64,000 bases of DNA from Paludisphaera soli. GTDB lineage: Bacteria > Planctomycetota > Planctomycetia > Isosphaerales > Isosphaeraceae. Each line of letters starts with the position of its first letter. Positions within the stretch are counted from its first letter, which is position 1. Of this stretch, positions 35,567 to 43,191 are shown one piece after another. Where the stretch lies: NCBI RefSeq assembly GCF_011064595.1, contig NZ_JAALJI010000007.1, positions 62,001 through 126,000 on the forward strand, given 5' to 3'. Both the position numbers and the translations under genes were made by a program. The notes below the pieces were generated by a model. That model had not been told where the DNA came from, ran no database searches, and saw only the letters and a program-made list of their open reading frames with translations.

Positions 35567-36664
35567 ATGACCGTCGACGCGCTGAAGGATTGTAACAAGA
35601 AGCATCTCTCCCAAATGGCCAAGGAGCGGGGCATCGCGGGATGGCACGCGATGCGGAAGGACCAGTTGATCCGGGCCCTCTCCTCGACCCGGCCGGCGAC
35701 GCCGCCGCGGGCCAAGAAGGAGCGTCCCGCCCCCCGGGCCCTCAAGAACGTCAAGCGCCCCGCCCCCGCCTCGTCCCCGTCCCCGACGGACGCCGCCGCC
35801 CGACGCCCGCTGGCGACCCCCGCGGCCCCCCTCGCCGCCCCCGCCCCGCACACGCTGGACCACGCCTCGCAGAAGGACCGGATCATCGTCCTGGCCCGCG
35901 ACCCGTACTGGCTCCACGCCCACTGGGAGTTGAGCCGGACGACCCTCGCCCGCGCCCAGGCCGCCCTCGGCCAGGAATGGCACAGCGCCAGGCCCATCCT
36001 CCGCCTGATGGACGTCACCAGCGAGGACACGACCAACGCCGCCGAGCGGCCGATCCGGGACATCCCGATCCACGGCGGGGTGAACAACTGGTACATCGAC
36101 GTCGCCAAGCCGCCCCGGACCTATCGGATCGACGTCGGCTACCTCTCCCGTAGGGGCAAGTTCTACGTCCTGGCGCGGTCGAACAACGTGACCACCCCGA
36201 AGGCCGGGGTGACGGACGCCCTGGAGGAGAACTGGGCCAACGTCCAGCAGCAGTTCGAGCGGGTCCAGAACCCCTCGACGATCAACGCCAACAAGCCGGC
36301 CTCGATCGACCTCAACGACCTGTTCGACGAGCGGCTCCGCCGCCCGCTCTCCAGCGTGTCGATGCAGAACCTGTCGCTCGGGGCGCTCCCCGGCCTGGGC
36401 CGCAACTTCCACTTCGAGATCGACGCCGAGCTGATCGTCTACGGGACGACCGAGCCCAACGCCCAGGTCACGCTCCAGGGCGAGCCGGTGCAGCTCCGGC
36501 CCGACGGCACCTTCACGGTCCGCTTCAGCCTGCCGGACTCCCGCCAGATCATCCCGGCCGTGGCGTCCAGCGGCGACGGCGTCGAGGAGCGGACGATCGT
36601 CCTGGCCGTCGAGCGGAACACCAAGGAACTCGAGCCGATGATCCACGACAGCAACGAGTTGTGA
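35567..36664 (+). CDS. DUF4912-domain protein with a Rho-N/SAP-like N-terminus
   Basis: 365 residues from ATG 35567; the open frame upstream is not protein-like. Residues 1-35 ('LSQMAKERGIAGWHAMRKDQ') resemble the Rho N-terminal/SAP helix-extended-loop-helix, a nucleic-acid binding module. A Pro/Ala/Lys-rich linker follows. Residues about 100-230 match DUF4912 ('IIVLARDPYWLHAHWELS', 'NNWYIDVAKPPRTYRIDVGY'). The C-terminus ('VTLQGEPVQLRPDGTFTVRF') looks like a small beta-sandwich. The function of DUF4912 is unknown; this combination recurs in planctomycetes and cyanobacteria-like genomes as I recall. Expressed alone, followed by a hairpin. Confidence 0.75.
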   Translation: MTVDALKDCNKKHLSQMAKERGIAGWHAMRKDQLIRALSSTRPATPPRAKKERPAPRALKNVKRPAPASSPSPTDAAARRPLATPAAPLAAPAPHTLDHASQKDRIIVLARDPYWLHAHWELSRTTLARAQAALGQEWHSARPILRLMDVTSEDTTNAAERPIRDIPIHGGVNNWYIDVAKPPRTYRIDVGYLSRRGKFYVLARSNNVTTPKAGVTDALEENWANVQQQFERVQNPSTINANKPASIDLNDLFDERLRRPLSSVSMQNLSLGALPGLGRNFHFEIDAELIVYGTTEPNAQVTLQGEPVQLRPDGTFTVRFSLPDSRQIIPAVASSGDGVEERTIVLAVERNTKELEPMIHDSNEL

Positions 36665-36704
36665 TCGTCGCGCCGCCCCGCTCCGGGGCGGCCCGGCCGC
36701 ATCC

Positions 36705-36758
36705 GCGACCGCCCGAGGGCGTCGACTCCCGCAGCCGACCCCCTCGGGCGGTCGCTTG
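36705..36758 (+). terminator. Long perfect hairpin after the DUF4912 gene
   Basis: The arms GCGACCGCCCGAGGG (36705-36719) and CCCTCGGGCGGTCGC (36741-36755) are fully complementary over 15 bp, with a 21-base loop. Only TTGCG follows, so the T-run is weak. It lies 40 bases past the stop. Confidence 0.5.
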
Positions 36759-36859
36759 CGCGGAGGTTGCCGCCGGGCGGCGGCGGCAGTAAAGTGACGG
36801 CGGAGGCGAGCCGCGAGGCCGACGCCCGAAGGCCCGGGTCCGGGGCGGGGGGAGGATTC

Positions 36860-37633
36860 TTGAGTCTCGACATCAGCGCAGTGCTGTCCGGCTGGGACTT
36901 CCAGCCCGACGACCTCCAGGTCCGTCTGATCGCCGGCGACGACGGCCGCGACCGAATCCAGATGCGCGTCGACCTGGGCGTGCTCCAGATGGAGTGCGAA
37001 GGCCGGCCCGACGGACGCCGCCCCCACGACGCCGAGTCGCTCCTGGACTTCCACGAGGAGCGCCGGAGGCGGGCCGTCGAGTCGGGCGAGGACTTCACGC
37101 TCGACGCTTCCGAATGCGCGGCCCTGATGCGCGAGGGGCTGCAGTATTACCACCGCTACCTCTCGGCCTTCCACCTCCAGCTCTACGACATGGTGGCCCG
37201 CGACACCGAGCGGAACCTCCGCCTCTTCGCCTTCGTCTCGCGGCACGCCGCCCGCAATCGCGACAAGATCGAGTTCGACCAGTACCGCCCCTACGTCACG
37301 ATGATGCTCACCCGGGCGCTGGCGCTGAAGGAGATCGGCCGGGACGATGCCAAGGCGGCCCTCGACCGCGTCGACGAGGGCATCCGGAGGATCCGCGAGT
37401 TCCTCGTGGAATACCGCCAGGGCGAGCGCGAGGCCGAATGCTCCGAGCTGAACTTCCTCCTCCGCTGGCGGGCCGACCTGCACCGCGAGCGGCCCGTCGA
37501 CCCGCTCGAACGCCTGGAGGACCAGCTCCGGGACGCTGTCTCCCGCGAGAGCTACGAGGAGGCCGCCCGGCTCCGCGACGAGATCGCCCAGCTCCGCGCC
37601 GGGGAGCCCTCCGAGCATCGCGGCCCGGGCTGA
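36860..37633 (+). CDS. UvrB/UvrC-motif (UVR) protein
   Basis: 257 residues from TTG 36860, with GGAGG 5 bases upstream. The N-terminal half is strand-rich ('DLQVRLIAGDDGRDRIQMRV', 'LGVLQMECEGRPDGRRPH'). The middle is helical and includes 'GLQYYHRYLSAFHLQLYDMV'. The C-terminal UVR motif is 'LEDQLRDAVSRESYEEAARL' followed by 'RDEIAQLR', the two-helix hairpin that pairs UvrB with UvrC and also occurs in McsA-type regulators. No zinc fingers are present, so it is not McsA itself. Role unknown, possibly a binding adapter. Confidence 0.7.
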   Translation: MSLDISAVLSGWDFQPDDLQVRLIAGDDGRDRIQMRVDLGVLQMECEGRPDGRRPHDAESLLDFHEERRRRAVESGEDFTLDASECAALMREGLQYYHRYLSAFHLQLYDMVARDTERNLRLFAFVSRHAARNRDKIEFDQYRPYVTMMLTRALALKEIGRDDAKAALDRVDEGIRRIREFLVEYRQGEREAECSELNFLLRWRADLHRERPVDPLERLEDQLRDAVSRESYEEAARLRDEIAQLRAGEPSEHRGPG

Positions 37634-37673
37634 TCCGGGGGGTCGTAGGGCGGAGGCCTCACCGCCGGGATTT

Positions 37674-37704
37674 GCTTGATTTCCGGGGGGCCTCGGCTAT
37701 CATG
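37674..37704 (+). promoter_or_regulatory. Promoter of the RNA leader upstream of the cyclo-ligase
   Basis: TTGATT and TATCAT lie 16 bases apart, a good sigma-70-type pair, placing transcription start near 37711. Directly downstream is a 5' hairpin (GAGG.TCGTC...GACGA.GCCTC) and the structured RNA. Confidence 0.5.
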
Positions 37705-37710
37705 AGGTCG

Positions 37711-37937
37711 TCTGGTTTCGGCCGGACGAGCCTCTGCCATGTTCGACACGGGGCGGTCCTTTTGGCGAACCAACGTTTAACCCGTAGGGATCCCAAATCG
37801 GTCTCCTGAAGCTCGTCTTCTCGTAGGCCTGCGGCTCCCACCTGAACTGCGGGTTCTCAAAAGCGCCCCAACGGCATTGCGGTGGAGGTTGTATGGCCCG
37901 TGTCCCCCCGTCTCGATGGGGAGCCACGGGCTTCTTT
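37711..37937 (+). ncRNA. ssrS: 6S-RNA-like transcript or attenuator leader of the folate gene
   Basis: A promoter at its 5' side and an intrinsic terminator at its 3' side bound about 225 bases of structured sequence directly upstream of a 5-formyl-THF cyclo-ligase gene. That neighbourhood is where 6S RNA lies in many bacteria. GACACGGG (37745-37752) can close the whole domain with CCCGTGTC (37897-37904). Inside is CCACC...GGTGG around 'CTGAACTGCGGGTTCT', loosely like the 6S central region. The closing 3' arm is also the left arm of the terminator, so the two structures exclude each other, as in an attenuator. The 6S identity is inference from position and shape. Confidence 0.45.
37896..37937 (+). 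terminator. Intrinsic terminator just before the cyclo-ligase gene
   Basis: GCCCGTG (37896-37902) pairs with CACGGGC (37925-37931) and TCCCC with GGGGA; TTCTTT follows. It ends 21 bases before the ATG of the cyclo-ligase gene, so read-through would be needed for co-transcription. Confidence 0.65.
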
Positions 37938-37957
37938 CGTCCCGGCCCCTTATCGAC

Positions 37958-38596
37958 ATGCCCACGACGCCCGCCAAGAAGCTCCTGCGGATCGAGACGA
38001 TCGCCTCGATCCTAAGCCTCGACCCGGCCTCGCGCCGGGAGCAGGAGGCACAGATGATCGCGCGGCTCCGCGACCTGCCGGGCTACCGCGCGGCCGGCAC
38101 GGTGCTGCTCTACACCCGGGCCTTCCCCGAGGAGATCGACACGACCCCGCTCCTGGAAGACGCCCTGGCGATGGGCAAGCGCGTGGCCTGCCCGCGCGTG
38201 GATCGTCGGGCCGGGCTGGTGCTCCACGAGATCCGGGACCTCGCGAGCGACCTGCGGCCCGGGATGCTGGACATTCCCGAGCCGCACTGGGACGCCCCGA
38301 TCGTCGATCCGCGAGCGATCGACTGGGCGCTCGCGCCGGGGGTCGCCTTCGACGCCTCCGGGAACCGCGTCGGCCGAGGAGCGGGGCATTACGACCGGCT
38401 CCTGCCGAAGCTCCGGGAGGACGTCGAGGTCTGGGCCCTGGCGTTCGACCGACAGATCCGCGACGACCTGCCGGTCGAGCCTCATGACGTCCCTCTGCGG
38501 GGGGTGATCACCGCCACGAGGCGGCTGGAACGCTTGGGGCCGGGGCGGGACGGTCAGTCGACCTCGCCCCAGGAGGCCGCCGGCGGCTCGGCGTAG
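37958..38596 (+). CDS. ygfA: 5-formyltetrahydrofolate cyclo-ligase
   Basis: 212 residues from ATG 37958. It converts 5-formyl-THF to 5,10-methenyl-THF with ATP, returning stored folate to one-carbon metabolism. The N-terminal basic helix and 'GTVLLYTRAFPEEIDTTPLL' match the family, as does 'KRVACPRVDRR'. The signature near the C-terminus is 'GNRVGRGAGHYDRLLPK' (family GGGxGYYDR), the ATP/substrate loop. Its 3' end overlaps the convergent DUF6807 gene by 43 bases. A structured RNA with a terminator lies immediately upstream. Confidence 0.92.
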   Translation: MPTTPAKKLLRIETIASILSLDPASRREQEAQMIARLRDLPGYRAAGTVLLYTRAFPEEIDTTPLLEDALAMGKRVACPRVDRRAGLVLHEIRDLASDLRPGMLDIPEPHWDAPIVDPRAIDWALAPGVAFDASGNRVGRGAGHYDRLLPKLREDVEVWALAFDRQIRDDLPVEPHDVPLRGVITATRRLERLGPGRDGQSTSPQEAAGGSA

Positions 38597-39768
38597 ACGG
38601 CGAAGCGGCGCGGGAGGTCGGCCGAATCGGCGTCGCCCGCGTGGAGGATCACCCGGTAGGCGAAGCGGAGCGACTCGCCCTTCGCGAGGGTATGCTCGCC
38701 GTAACCCGGAACGCCGAATTCATGCCCGCCGAATGGGTTCGCCGCGAACAGTCCGTAAGTGCGGACGTGCCAGGTCGTCGGGTACCGGAAACTGCCGGGA
38801 TGATTCAGGATCGCCAGGCCGACGGTCTCGCCCCCGACCGGACCCGAGTAGTCGACCCAGGCCGAGGGCTTGCCCCAGGCCGCGCCATCTTCGATCCCTT
38901 CGGCGTTGCGGATCTTGCCCCCTTTTTTCTTGTCGACGTCCATCGACGAGGCCACGCGCACGCCGAAAGTCCCCTCCTTCGTCTCGCCCAGCACGACTGG
39001 CCCTTCGGTGGCCTTGAGGGTCAGGTCGAAGTCGAGGATGCGGATCGCCTTGGTCTCGTAGACGGTCAGCACACGCTCGTCCTCGCAGATCTTGGCCCCC
39101 TTGGGGTCGAGCCAGTCGTCGCGGGTCTTGAGCCGCCCCATCACGGGCCCCTGCGCCAGGACCTCGCGGGCCGTTTCTCGGATCGAGGCCTTCTTGAGGG
39201 CCCAGAAGTCGACCCCGTTCACGATGCCGTGGGTGAACCAGAAGGACTCGTGGTGGGGGTGGTCCTCGGTCTCGCCCGCGACGGTCTCCATCGGATAGGC
39301 GCGGGTCATGGGCACGCCGCCGGGTCCGAGGAGCGGGTAGAGGATCGGCTTGGTCTCGCGGTCGACGCGATGGACGCCGAGCAGCTCACCGTCGACCTCG
39401 ATCTTGAGGTTCGGCCCTTCGGCCTTGAACAGGACGCCCGCGCCGGCCGGGGCGGAATCCGTCGCTTTCGACGCGAGGAAGGAGAGCGGCCCTTCGACGC
39501 CGGGGGCGATCAAGACGAGCGTCTTCCTGCCCCCTTCGGCCGTGACGACGCCGGGGATGGCCGCGCCCGTCGACGGCTTCAGTTCGTAGAGGCCCGTCGC
39601 CAGGTCGTCGGGGGCGGGGACCGCCAGGGGGGTCTCGGGGGGGAGGCCGGCCTCGGGCTTGAGGGTCAGCCGTCGGTCGCCGCCGAAGGCCGCGGAGCAG
39701 CCGGCCAGGATCGCCAGGCCCGCCAGCGCCGCACGCCGGGGGAGGTTCTTCGTCGCGGGATGTCGCAT
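38554..39768 (-). CDS. DUF6807 (PmoA-like) lipoprotein
   Basis: 404 residues. A lipoprotein signal ends in 'LAILAGCSAAFGG'. The mature part is beta-rich and carries the blocks of the planctomycete family often labelled PmoA-like/DUF6807: 'LGPGGVPMTRAYPMETVAGE', 'DHPHHESFWFTHGIVNGVDFW' and 'ILNHPGSFRYPTTWHVRTYG'. Despite the label there is no link to methane oxidation. The fold is probably a galactose-mutarotase-like sandwich acting on carbohydrates, as family members sit beside sugar genes in other planctomycetes. It is transcribed alone from the spacer shared with the RRM gene. Confidence 0.78.
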   Translation of the reverse strand: MRHPATKNLPRRAALAGLAILAGCSAAFGGDRRLTLKPEAGLPPETPLAVPAPDDLATGLYELKPSTGAAIPGVVTAEGGRKTLVLIAPGVEGPLSFLASKATDSAPAGAGVLFKAEGPNLKIEVDGELLGVHRVDRETKPILYPLLGPGGVPMTRAYPMETVAGETEDHPHHESFWFTHGIVNGVDFWALKKASIRETAREVLAQGPVMGRLKTRDDWLDPKGAKICEDERVLTVYETKAIRILDFDLTLKATEGPVVLGETKEGTFGVRVASSMDVDKKKGGKIRNAEGIEDGAAWGKPSAWVDYSGPVGGETVGLAILNHPGSFRYPTTWHVRTYGLFAANPFGGHEFGVPGYGEHTLAKGESLRFAYRVILHAGDADSADLPRRFAVYAEPPAASWGEVD

Positions 39769-40103
39769 GAGCCGTCCGCCTCAAATCGGGTGGGGATCGA
39801 GCGTGAGCGGTTCAATGTCCGTCACCACGGGCAGACTTGCAAGCGCGAAGATTCGCCGTTCCCAGGGCTCCCGGGGCCCGGGCTCTTCTTGAACTCTTTT
39901 TTTGTTGAACCGTTTGAACCGGCCGGATACATTGCCAGACGCTCCAGGGCAGGCGGCGCGGGTCCGGGGTCGGCCGACAGGCCAGCCGTCGAGACTGGAG
40001 TGGCGACGGCCCGGCGGCCTCCTCCTTCGCGATGGACGCCCCGGGGTCGCGACGACTGGCACGTTTCGGTCGATCGGTGGAGAGCCTGTAGCGGGCGATT
40101 GCG
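39769..40103. other. Divergent spacer with the RRM-gene promoter and leader
   Basis: About 335 bases between the DUF6807 gene and the RRM gene. It contains a good plus-strand promoter at 39905-39933 and about 160 bases of untranslated leader. No other gene or repeat was found. Confidence 0.5.
39905..39933 (+). promoter_or_regulatory. Promoter of the RRM-protein gene
   Basis: TTGAAC and TACATT are separated by exactly 17 bases, a near-consensus sigma-70-type promoter. Start would be near 39941, giving a leader of about 160 bases before ATG 40104. Long leaders are common for RNA-binding and cold-shock genes, so control in the leader is possible. Confidence 0.6.
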
Positions 40104-40469
40104 ATGGCGAAAAGGCTTTACGTCGGTAATCTGAAATACACGACCACGTCCGAACACCTCCAGGAGCTGTTCGAACAGTTCGGGGCGGTTTCCTCGGCCC
40201 AGGTGCTCAGCGATCGCGAGACCGGCCGGAGTCGCGGGTTCGGCTTCGTGGAGATGCCCAACGACGACGAGGCGACGGCCGCGATCGAGAGCCTGGACGG
40301 CCAGGACCATGACGGCCGCCGCCTGACCGTCAACGAAGCCCGCCCCCGCACCCCGGGCGGAGGGGGAGGCGGCGGCGGTGGCGGCGGCTACCGCGGCGGC
40401 GGGGGCGGCTACGGCGGTGGGGGAGGCGGCTATGGGGGCGGTGGCGGCGGCTACGGCGGAGATTATTGA
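40104..40469 (+). CDS. Glycine-rich RNA-binding protein with one RRM
   Basis: 121 residues. Residues 1-80 are a single RNA recognition motif with RNP2 'RLYVGNL' and RNP1 'RGFGFVEM'. The tail is a Gly/Tyr/Arg-rich low-complexity region of about 35 residues ('YRGGGGGYGGGGGG'), ending 'GGDY'. Small RRM-Gly proteins of this type in cyanobacteria and planctomycetes are RNA chaperones, often cold-induced. The codons of the Gly repeats make an imperfect DNA tandem repeat (about 40360-40465). It has its own promoter and a long leader. Confidence 0.92.
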   Translation: MAKRLYVGNLKYTTTSEHLQELFEQFGAVSSAQVLSDRETGRSRGFGFVEMPNDDEATAAIESLDGQDHDGRRLTVNEARPRTPGGGGGGGGGGGYRGGGGGYGGGGGGYGGGGGGYGGDY

Positions 40470-40587
40470 GCGTCAAGGGCTCGCCGCCGACCGATCCGGG
40501 ACATACACTTCCAGCGTGTTCCCCCGTCGCGGCCGGCCATCCTGATCTCCTCGGGTCACGGCGGAACGCGACGGGGGAGGATTCCGA

Positions 40588-40926
40588 GTGGGGATCGCGC
40601 CGAGCCGGCGCGGGCCTCCGTCGCCTCGTCCCGCGCGAGTTCCGTCGATGAACCCACCCGTCCCGTCGCGGACGACGTCGCCCGACGTCCGCCAAGAACG
40701 GCTCGAACGCATCCGTCAGGTCGTCGAAGACCGAGTCCGCCCCGACCTGATGGCCGACGGCGGCGACGTCGAGATCGTCGGTATCGACGACGACGACATC
40801 GTCCAGATCCGGCTCCTTGGCGCGTGCCAGGGCTGCGTCTCGACCGTCCACACGACCACCATGCTCGTGGAGAAGGCCGTCAAGGCCGAGGTCCCCGAGG
40901 TCCGCTTCTTAGAAGCGATCCCCTGA
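40588..40926 (+). CDS. NifU-like Fe-S cluster protein
   Basis: 112 residues from GTG 40588, which has GGAGG 8 bases upstream; ATG 40648 would give 92 residues but lacks a site. The NifU C-terminal domain is complete: 'QVVEDRVRPDLMADGGDVEI' and 'LLGACQGCVSTVHTTTMLVE' with the CxxC that binds an Fe-S cluster for transfer to target proteins. The N-terminal IscU-like and middle domains of full NifU are absent, as in Nfu proteins. HemW, an Fe-S enzyme, is encoded 9 bases downstream, a natural client. Confidence 0.88.
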   Translation: MGIAPSRRGPPSPRPARVPSMNPPVPSRTTSPDVRQERLERIRQVVEDRVRPDLMADGGDVEIVGIDDDDIVQIRLLGACQGCVSTVHTTTMLVEKAVKAEVPEVRFLEAIP

Positions 40927-40934
40927 GCGGACCC

Positions 40935-42116
40935 GTGGAGAATATCAACCTTCGCGACGTCCGATCCCGCGTCGACGAGCCCCCCTGGCTCCGTCCCCGG
41001 GCGGCCTACGTCCACATCCCCTTCTGCGCGCACAAGTGCGGCTACTGCGACTTTGCGTCGCTCGCCGGCGCGGACCATCTGGCCGATCGCTACCTCGACG
41101 CCCTGGAGCGCGAGACCGCCCGGAAGCTCGTCGAGCCTCGCGAGGTCGACACGATCTTCATCGGCGGCGGCACCCCCACTCGCCTCGATGTCCGACAGCT
41201 CGAACGCCTGGCGACCATGATCCGCCGCTGGCTCCCCCTGGCCGAGGGGGGCGAGTGGACCGTCGAGGCCAACCCCGGCACGCTCGACGCCGACAAGGCC
41301 GACGTCCTGGCCTCGGCCGGCGTGAACCGCGTCAGCCTCGGGGCCCAGTCGTTCCAGCCTCGGCTGCTGGCCGCGCTGGAGCGCAACCACGCGCCCGAGG
41401 AAGTCGGCCGCGCGGTCGAGATCGTCCGGAATCGCTTCCCCCGATGGTCGCTCGACCTGATCTTCGGCGTCCCCGGCTCCACCCTCGAAGACTGGCGGGC
41501 CGACCTGGAGGCGACGCTCGCGCTCGGGCCGTCGCACCTCTCCTGCTACGGCCTCGTCTACGAGAAGGGGACCGCCCTCTGGAAGCAGCTCCAGAAGGGG
41601 GAGGTCGCACCGGTGGTGGAGGAGGTCGAGCGCGAGATGTACGAGCTGGTGATGGATCGCCTGGCGTCGCGGGGGCTCGAACTGTACGAGATCTCCAACT
41701 ACGCGCGGCCCGGCCACGAGTCGCGGCATAACCTCGTCTACTGGGCGAACGACGCCTACTGGGGCCTCGGCCTGGGAGCGGCCGAGTACGTCGACGGCGA
41801 GCGGACCGTGAACACCCGCGACATGCAGGGGTATCTCAGGCGGATCGAGGCCGACGAGCCGGCGATCGGCCCTCGCGAGCATCTCGAACCCGAGGAGCGG
41901 GCCCGCGAGACGGCCATGCTCATGCTCCGCCGCACGCAGGTCGGCCTCGACCGCGCCGACTTCCGGCTGCGGACGGGCTTCGACCTCGACGCGATGTTCG
42001 GCCCGGTCATCGGCCGATTCGTCGGAGAGGGGCTGCTGGAGGACGACGGCCGACGGATCCGGCTGACCCGGGAGGGCCGATTTCTGGCCGATCGCGTCCT
42101 CTGCGAGTTCGTCTGA
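40935..42116 (+). CDS. hemW: HemW-type radical SAM protein
   Basis: 393 residues from GTG 40935. The radical SAM cluster motif is 'FCAHKCGYCDF' (Cx3Cx2C), followed by 'TIFIGGGTPTRL' and 'NPGTLDADKADVLASAGVNR'. The C-terminal HemN-like domain contains 'HNLVYWANDAYWGLGLGAAE'. The first cysteine-containing 'VHIPFC' is not preceded by the HemN-specific extra region, so this is HemW (haem chaperone) rather than coproporphyrinogen dehydrogenase. HemW hands haem to respiratory enzymes, a plausible link to the oxidase operon. It is probably translated with the NifU-like gene. Confidence 0.88.
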   Translation: MENINLRDVRSRVDEPPWLRPRAAYVHIPFCAHKCGYCDFASLAGADHLADRYLDALERETARKLVEPREVDTIFIGGGTPTRLDVRQLERLATMIRRWLPLAEGGEWTVEANPGTLDADKADVLASAGVNRVSLGAQSFQPRLLAALERNHAPEEVGRAVEIVRNRFPRWSLDLIFGVPGSTLEDWRADLEATLALGPSHLSCYGLVYEKGTALWKQLQKGEVAPVVEEVEREMYELVMDRLASRGLELYEISNYARPGHESRHNLVYWANDAYWGLGLGAAEYVDGERTVNTRDMQGYLRRIEADEPAIGPREHLEPEERARETAMLMLRRTQVGLDRADFRLRTGFDLDAMFGPVIGRFVGEGLLEDDGRRIRLTREGRFLADRVLCEFV

Positions 42117-42123
42117 GGCCCGC

Positions 42124-43020
42124 TCAGGCGCGTCGAAGCTGATCGGCGCGGGCGGCGAGCTTGATGACGGCGGCGTGGAAGACGCCGCGTGCGTTGGGGC
42201 TTGCGCCGCGGTAGTTGTCGACGAAGCCCTCGGCCTGGGTCCAGCCGACGACGTCGACGATCTGCCTGGCCATGACTTCGAGCAGCTCGTTGATCGACGG
42301 GGCCTCGACCTCGATCGGGGCCGACATCGCGATGATCCGGGGGTCGACGCCGCCGGCGAAGTGGACCTCCTCGGCGATCGCGGCGGGCGCGCCGCCGGCC
42401 TTGACCGGGGCCGCGTCGTCCCAGGGGGCCGTAGCGGCCGACATGTTCCGCCGGCCGCGCTCGGCCGCCTCGGGGGAGGCCCCGCCGCCCTCGTTGTCGC
42501 GGGGTCGGTTCTCGTTCGGATCCTTGGGGAGCCCCGCCGTGGTGTAGAGCTTGCCGTCGGCCCCGACCCGGCCCGGATTGTTGGGGATCTGGTGGCCGTC
42601 TATGAGCTGCTTGCGGATCTTGGCGACCAGCTCGCGGGACACGCCCAGCTCCTCGGCCGTGCGGCGGTCGGACCAGTCGTGATGGAGCTTCAGCTTCACC
42701 TCGACCGCGCGTCGACGTTCGGTACGAGACAGCGGCAGGCCGTGGAACAGGTTGACGCTGGAGACGTAGTCGAGCGCGTCGTTGAACGACCCCGGGCGGA
42801 TCTCGGCGGGTATGGTCCGCTTGCCGAGCATGATCGCCGCGGCGTGGCGGTGGAAGCCGTCGGCGAGCAGCCAGCGCTCGTCGACGTCGTAGACGGTGAT
42901 CGGCGGCAGGCGGTCCCAGGCCTCGGCGTAGCGCTCGACGGTGAAGTCGTCGAGGCGGTCGCGCAGGTTGAGGTTGGGGTCCAGGATCAGGTCGTCCAGG
43001 GCTACGTTGCGGATGTCCAT
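42124..43020 (-). CDS. ParB-like nuclease-domain protein
   Basis: 298 residues from ATG 43020, chosen over ATG 43035 because GGGAG (43029-43033) lies 8 bases upstream. The ParB N-terminal domain is seen as 'PPITVYDVDERWLLADGFHR' with 'HAAAIMLGKRTIPAEI'. A helix-turn-helix follows ('DRRTAEELGVSRELVAKIRK'). The C-terminal 100 residues ('INELLEVMARQIVDVVG') are not ParB-like. There is no ParA gene nearby and no parS-like cluster was seen, so it is more likely a DNA-binding regulator than the chromosome segregation factor. Confidence 0.75.
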   Translation of the reverse strand: MDIRNVALDDLILDPNLNLRDRLDDFTVERYAEAWDRLPPITVYDVDERWLLADGFHRHAAAIMLGKRTIPAEIRPGSFNDALDYVSSVNLFHGLPLSRTERRRAVEVKLKLHHDWSDRRTAEELGVSRELVAKIRKQLIDGHQIPNNPGRVGADGKLYTTAGLPKDPNENRPRDNEGGGASPEAAERGRRNMSAATAPWDDAAPVKAGGAPAAIAEEVHFAGGVDPRIIAMSAPIEVEAPSINELLEVMARQIVDVVGWTQAEGFVDNYRGASPNARGVFHAAVIKLAARADQLRRA

Positions 43021-43191
43021 CTCGGCCGCTCCCATGTCGCGCGTCGGCCCGGGGGAGGGGAGATTCGCGCGGATTCGCTTCTTCTCGTCTCTGTTCGGAA
43101 GGGTCTCCGTCGCCTAGGATCGGCAGGATCTTGAGCCTGTCTTGCGACGCTTCGCGCGGGAAGGGGCCGGCATTCGGAGGATGCGACGATC

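Noticed and set aside
37711-37937. Tetrahydrofolate riboswitch before ygfA
   Set aside because: Gene function fits, but I could not match the THF riboswitch conserved core in the sequence; 6S-like RNA or simple attenuation fits better.
40360-40465. DNA tandem repeat
   Set aside because: The GGC-rich repetition is explained by the glycine-rich tail of the RRM protein.
42124-43020. Chromosome partition locus (parABS)
   Set aside because: The ParB-like protein lacks a ParA neighbour and the C-terminal domain of chromosomal ParB; no parS cluster was noticed.
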